NCBI GenBank assembly: GCA_947499275.1
Contig: CANMNM010000083.1
Location: 1 to 6,404, forward strand
Reading direction: 5' to 3'
Source of the DNA: Actinomycetota bacterium
Lineage (GTDB): Bacteria; Actinomycetota; Actinomycetes; S36-B12
Length of the DNA: 6,404 nt
This document shows positions 4,389 through 6,404 of the stretch, in pieces. The position numbers were made by a program, and so were the translations under genes. Position 1 is the stretch's first letter. The number at the start of each line of letters is the position of its first letter. Under the pieces are notes generated by a model that searched no databases, had not been told where the DNA came from, and was given only the letters and a program-made list of their open reading frames with translations.

Positions 4389-5309
4389 GAAAATCTGTTG
4401 AATGGACCTGCAAGTGGACTTGGATTGGCGACCTACAGCGACGAAACGCTGCTGGACGTCTGGTACCCCAACCCCGCATTGGGGTCAACTCCCCCTGATG
4501 TACCCGGGCTTGATGCCGGTGCAGTCCATGACGAGTTGCGGGGTGTAACCGTGCGCGGGATCCGCACGCAGATTTCGGACCTTTCCGCACCTCCCGCTGA
4601 CGGCGCCGACGCATATCTGCGCCTGCACCTGCTTTCGCACCGCTTGGTGACTCCACGTTCTATCAACATGGACGGTATTTTTGGCAAACTTGAGCTCGTT
4701 GCATGGACAAATCTCGGACCTATCCCCGTCGATCGGGTTGGCGAAGTGCGACTTCGATCTCGCGCCCGCGGTGACCAGTTAACAATCTTCGGTTTGGACC
4801 GCTTCCCACGCATGGTGGATTACGTCACTCCCAGTGACGTGCGAATTGCCGACGCCGATCGGGTCCGTCTTGGCGCCCACCTTGCCGCCGGAACAGTTGT
4901 CATGCACGAAGGCTTTGTGAATTTCAACGCTGGAACTTTGGGCACCTCAATGGTGGAAGGTCGGATCTCCGCTGGTGTGATCGTGGGCGCAGGATCTGAT
5001 ATTGGCGGTGGCGCATCCATCATGGGAACCCTCTCCGGGGGTGGCAAAGAAGTGGTTTCCGTGGGCAGCGAATGCCTGATCGGTGCAAACGCGGGAATTG
5101 GGATTTCACTCGGTGACCGCTGTGTTGTTGAGGCAGGGCTCTACGTGACCGCCGGCAGTAAGGTGCTTCTGCCTGATGGTGAAATTGTTAAAGCCGGTGC
5201 ACTCTCGGGCGCACATGACCTACTGTTTCGAAGGAACTCTGTTACCGGCGGAATCGAAGTCGTGAATCGGACCGGTTCATGGGGTGGACTGAACTCTGCC
5301 CTGCACTAA
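4383..5309 (+). CDS. dapD: 2,3,4,5-tetrahydropyridine-2,6-dicarboxylate N-succinyltransferase, actinobacterial type
   Basis: DapD transfers succinyl from succinyl-CoA to tetrahydrodipicolinate, the committed step of the succinylase branch to diaminopimelate. The 308-residue product matches the actinobacterial family (M. tuberculosis Rv1201c, 317 residues). An N-terminal alpha/beta domain contains AYLRLHLLSHRLVTP (77-91) and DRFPRMVDYV (139-148). A left-handed beta-helix follows from about 155 to 265, built of hexapeptide-like turns (VRIADADRVRLGAHL, VIVGAGSDIGGGASI), with a C-terminal segment LLFRRNSVTG. Glu192 in SMVEGRISAGV matches the proposed catalytic glutamate (Glu199 in M. tuberculosis). 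These trimeric enzymes have their active sites between subunits. The GTG at 4383 gives MSENLLNG; there is no Shine-Dalgarno, and a TACGGT box lies 6 nt upstream. It is divergent from dapE and its 3' end is 11 bp from the convergent citrate synthase gene. Confidence 0.97.
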   Translation: MSENLLNGPASGLGLATYSDETLLDVWYPNPALGSTPPDVPGLDAGAVHDELRGVTVRGIRTQISDLSAPPADGADAYLRLHLLSHRLVTPRSINMDGIFGKLELVAWTNLGPIPVDRVGEVRLRSRARGDQLTIFGLDRFPRMVDYVTPSDVRIADADRVRLGAHLAAGTVVMHEGFVNFNAGTLGTSMVEGRISAGVIVGAGSDIGGGASIMGTLSGGGKEVVSVGSECLIGANAGIGISLGDRCVVEAGLYVTAGSKVLLPDGEIVKAGALSGAHDLLFRRNSVTGGIEVVNRTGSWGGLNSALH

Positions 5310-5320
5310 CGATTGAGCAT

Positions 5321-6404
5321 TTACCGCGTTGGGTAGTTGCGCTCTGTTTCTCCGATATACACCTGGCGTGGTCGACCAATCTTGGTGGCTGGATCTTCGA
5401 TCATTTCCCGCCATTGGGCGATCCAGCCCGGCAAGCGACCCAATGCAAAGAGCACGGTGAACATCCGGGTTGGGAATCCCATAGCCTTGTAAATCAACCC
5501 GGTGTAGAAGTCAACATTCGGGTACAACTTGCGCTCGATGAAATAAGGATCAACAAGTGCGACAGCCTCAAGTTGGAGAGCGATGTCCAATAGTGGGTCA
5601 TTCACGTTGAGCGCTTCAAGAACTTCATAGGCCGTCTTTTTAACAATTGCAGCGCGTGGATCGTAATTCTTATAAACGCGGTGACCAAAGCCCATGAGCT
5701 TCACGCCGTCCTCGCGAGATTTGACCTTCGCGATGAAAGCGTCAACTCCTTCGCCAGACGCATGAATCTGACCGAGCATTTCCAGAACAGCTTGATTAGC
5801 GCCACCGTGTAGCGGACCAAAAAGTGCCATGATGCCGGCGGAGACACTTGCGAAAAGATTGGCATGCGATGAACCAACAAGCCGCACGGTAGATGTTGAA
5901 CAATTCTGCTCGTGGTCACCATGCAAAATAAATAATTGGTCCAGAGCACGCACGACGACCGGATTCGCGACGTATTCCTCAGCCGGTACCCCAAATGTCA
6001 TACGGAGGAAGTTTTCAACAAACCCCAGTGAATTATCCGGATAGAGGTAGGGCTGCCCAATGGATTTTTTATAAGCGTAGGCAGCAATTGTGGGCATCTT
6101 GGCTAGGAGTCGAATGGTGGAAATCTCGACCTGCTCTTTATCAAATGGATCCAGCGAGTCCTGATAGAACGTGGACAGTGCCGAGACCGCCGAAGACAGA
6201 ACGGGCATCGGGTGCGCATCACGGGGGAAACCGTCAAAGAATCGACGTAGGTCTTCATGCAACATCGTGTGCTGATTAATGATCGATTCAAATTCGAGCA
6301 ACTGAACGGGTGTTGGCAACTCACCGTAGATCAGCAAATAGGACGTCTCAGAAAATGTCGATTTTTCTGCTAACTGTTCGATCGGGTAACCGCGGTATCG
6401 CAGG
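5321..6404 (-). CDS. gltA: Citrate synthase (partial, N-terminus beyond the right edge)
   Basis: Citrate synthase condenses acetyl-CoA and oxaloacetate into citrate at the entry of the TCA cycle. The window holds 360 codons plus one base, starting in LRYRGYPIEQLAE, a segment that lies some 60-65 residues into bacterial GltA. All active-site landmarks are visible (numbered from the first visible residue): His161 (LHGDHEQNCSTSTVR), His199 (GPLHGGANQ), His241 (GFGHRVYKNYDPRA) and Asp298 (NVDFYTG). These correspond to E. coli His229, His264, His305 and Asp362 with closely conserved spacing. The C-terminus RPRQVYIGE closes the small domain. A TTG at 6335-6337 could be mistaken for a start, but the conserved frame continues upstream without a stop, so the gene is simply cut by the window edge. 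It converges on dapD. The sequence fits true citrate synthase; the related 2-methylcitrate synthase is less likely but not excluded from this fragment alone. Confidence 0.95.
   Translation of the reverse strand, partial: LRYRGYPIEQLAEKSTFSETSYLLIYGELPTPVQLLEFESIINQHTMLHEDLRRFFDGFPRDAHPMPVLSSAVSALSTFYQDSLDPFDKEQVEISTIRLLAKMPTIAAYAYKKSIGQPYLYPDNSLGFVENFLRMTFGVPAEEYVANPVVVRALDQLFILHGDHEQNCSTSTVRLVGSSHANLFASVSAGIMALFGPLHGGANQAVLEMLGQIHASGEGVDAFIAKVKSREDGVKLMGFGHRVYKNYDPRAAIVKKTAYEVLEALNVNDPLLDIALQLEAVALVDPYFIERKLYPNVDFYTGLIYKAMGFPTRMFTVLFALGRLPGWIAQWREMIEDPATKIGRPRQVYIGETERNYPTR

Noticed and set aside
4366..4656. N-terminal extension of the dapE reading frame by 97 residues
   Set aside because: It lies antisense to the start of dapD, is arginine-rich low-complexity sequence unlike any DapE, and the GTG at 4365 gives the normal family length with intact motifs.
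4433..4813. Minus-strand open frame of 126 residues within dapD
   Set aside because: It is an arginine/serine-rich antisense shadow of the well-supported dapD coding sequence.
6335..6337. TTG as the citrate synthase start
   Set aside because: Conserved citrate synthase sequence (LRYRGYPIEQLAE) continues in frame to the right edge without a stop, so the gene is cut by the window.

Overview
The window looks like a chromosomal housekeeping segment of an actinomycete (Actinomycetota, class Actinomycetia). Three things point there. The dapD product is the actinobacterial type of tetrahydrodipicolinate succinyltransferase. A 55-residue DUF3117 protein and a short membrane-anchored DivIVA-domain protein are present. 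The gene set tatB, htrA, O-methyltransferase, DUF3117, DivIVA-like, dapE, dapD follows the Mycobacterium tuberculosis Rv1224-Rv1201c neighbourhood. Base composition is moderate rather than very GC-rich, and intergenic gaps are short (10 to 133 bp). Together these suggest a compact-genome lineage such as freshwater actinobacteria, but that is inference. No mobile element, CRISPR array, tRNA or rRNA is visible, and no stretch above 300 bp lacks a gene.

Layout. Positions 1-258 (minus) hold the N-terminal 86 codons of tatB, running off the left edge. Positions 317-1474 (minus) encode a membrane-anchored HtrA serine protease with a complete catalytic triad and a PDZ domain. Divergent from it, 1574-2233 (plus) encodes a class I SAM-dependent O-methyltransferase. 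The DUF3117 gene (2253-2420, minus) converges on it. A minus-strand operon follows, transcribed from right to left: dapE (3253-4365), a DivIVA-domain membrane protein (3029-3256, ATGA overlap with dapE) and an SRPBCC protein (2554-3018). dapD (4383-5309, plus) diverges from dapE with only 17 bp between the two start codons. A citrate synthase gene (5321 to the right edge, minus) converges on dapD and lacks its N-terminus.

How the genes work together. DapD and DapE are the succinylating and desuccinylating steps of the succinylase branch of diaminopimelate/lysine synthesis, which feeds peptidoglycan. DapD consumes succinyl-CoA from the TCA cycle, into which the neighbouring citrate synthase feeds carbon. 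The DivIVA-like protein coupled to dapE may connect this supply to the cell envelope, but no function is shown. HtrA and TatB are envelope quality-control and export functions.

The most interesting signal is regulatory. A 29-bp near-perfect palindrome (4360-4388, 13 of 14 pairs match) contains both the dapE and dapD GTG start codons. Its centre, TACGGTA, reads as a TANNNT -10 box on both strands, each exactly 6 nt before a GTG start. The same TANNNT-N6-GTG layout without a Shine-Dalgarno precedes htrA and tatB. This suggests leaderless transcripts for four genes and one shared, mutually exclusive bidirectional promoter for dapD and dapE. Compared with mycobacteria, the sigE-rseA pair normally found between the O-methyltransferase and htrA genes is absent.
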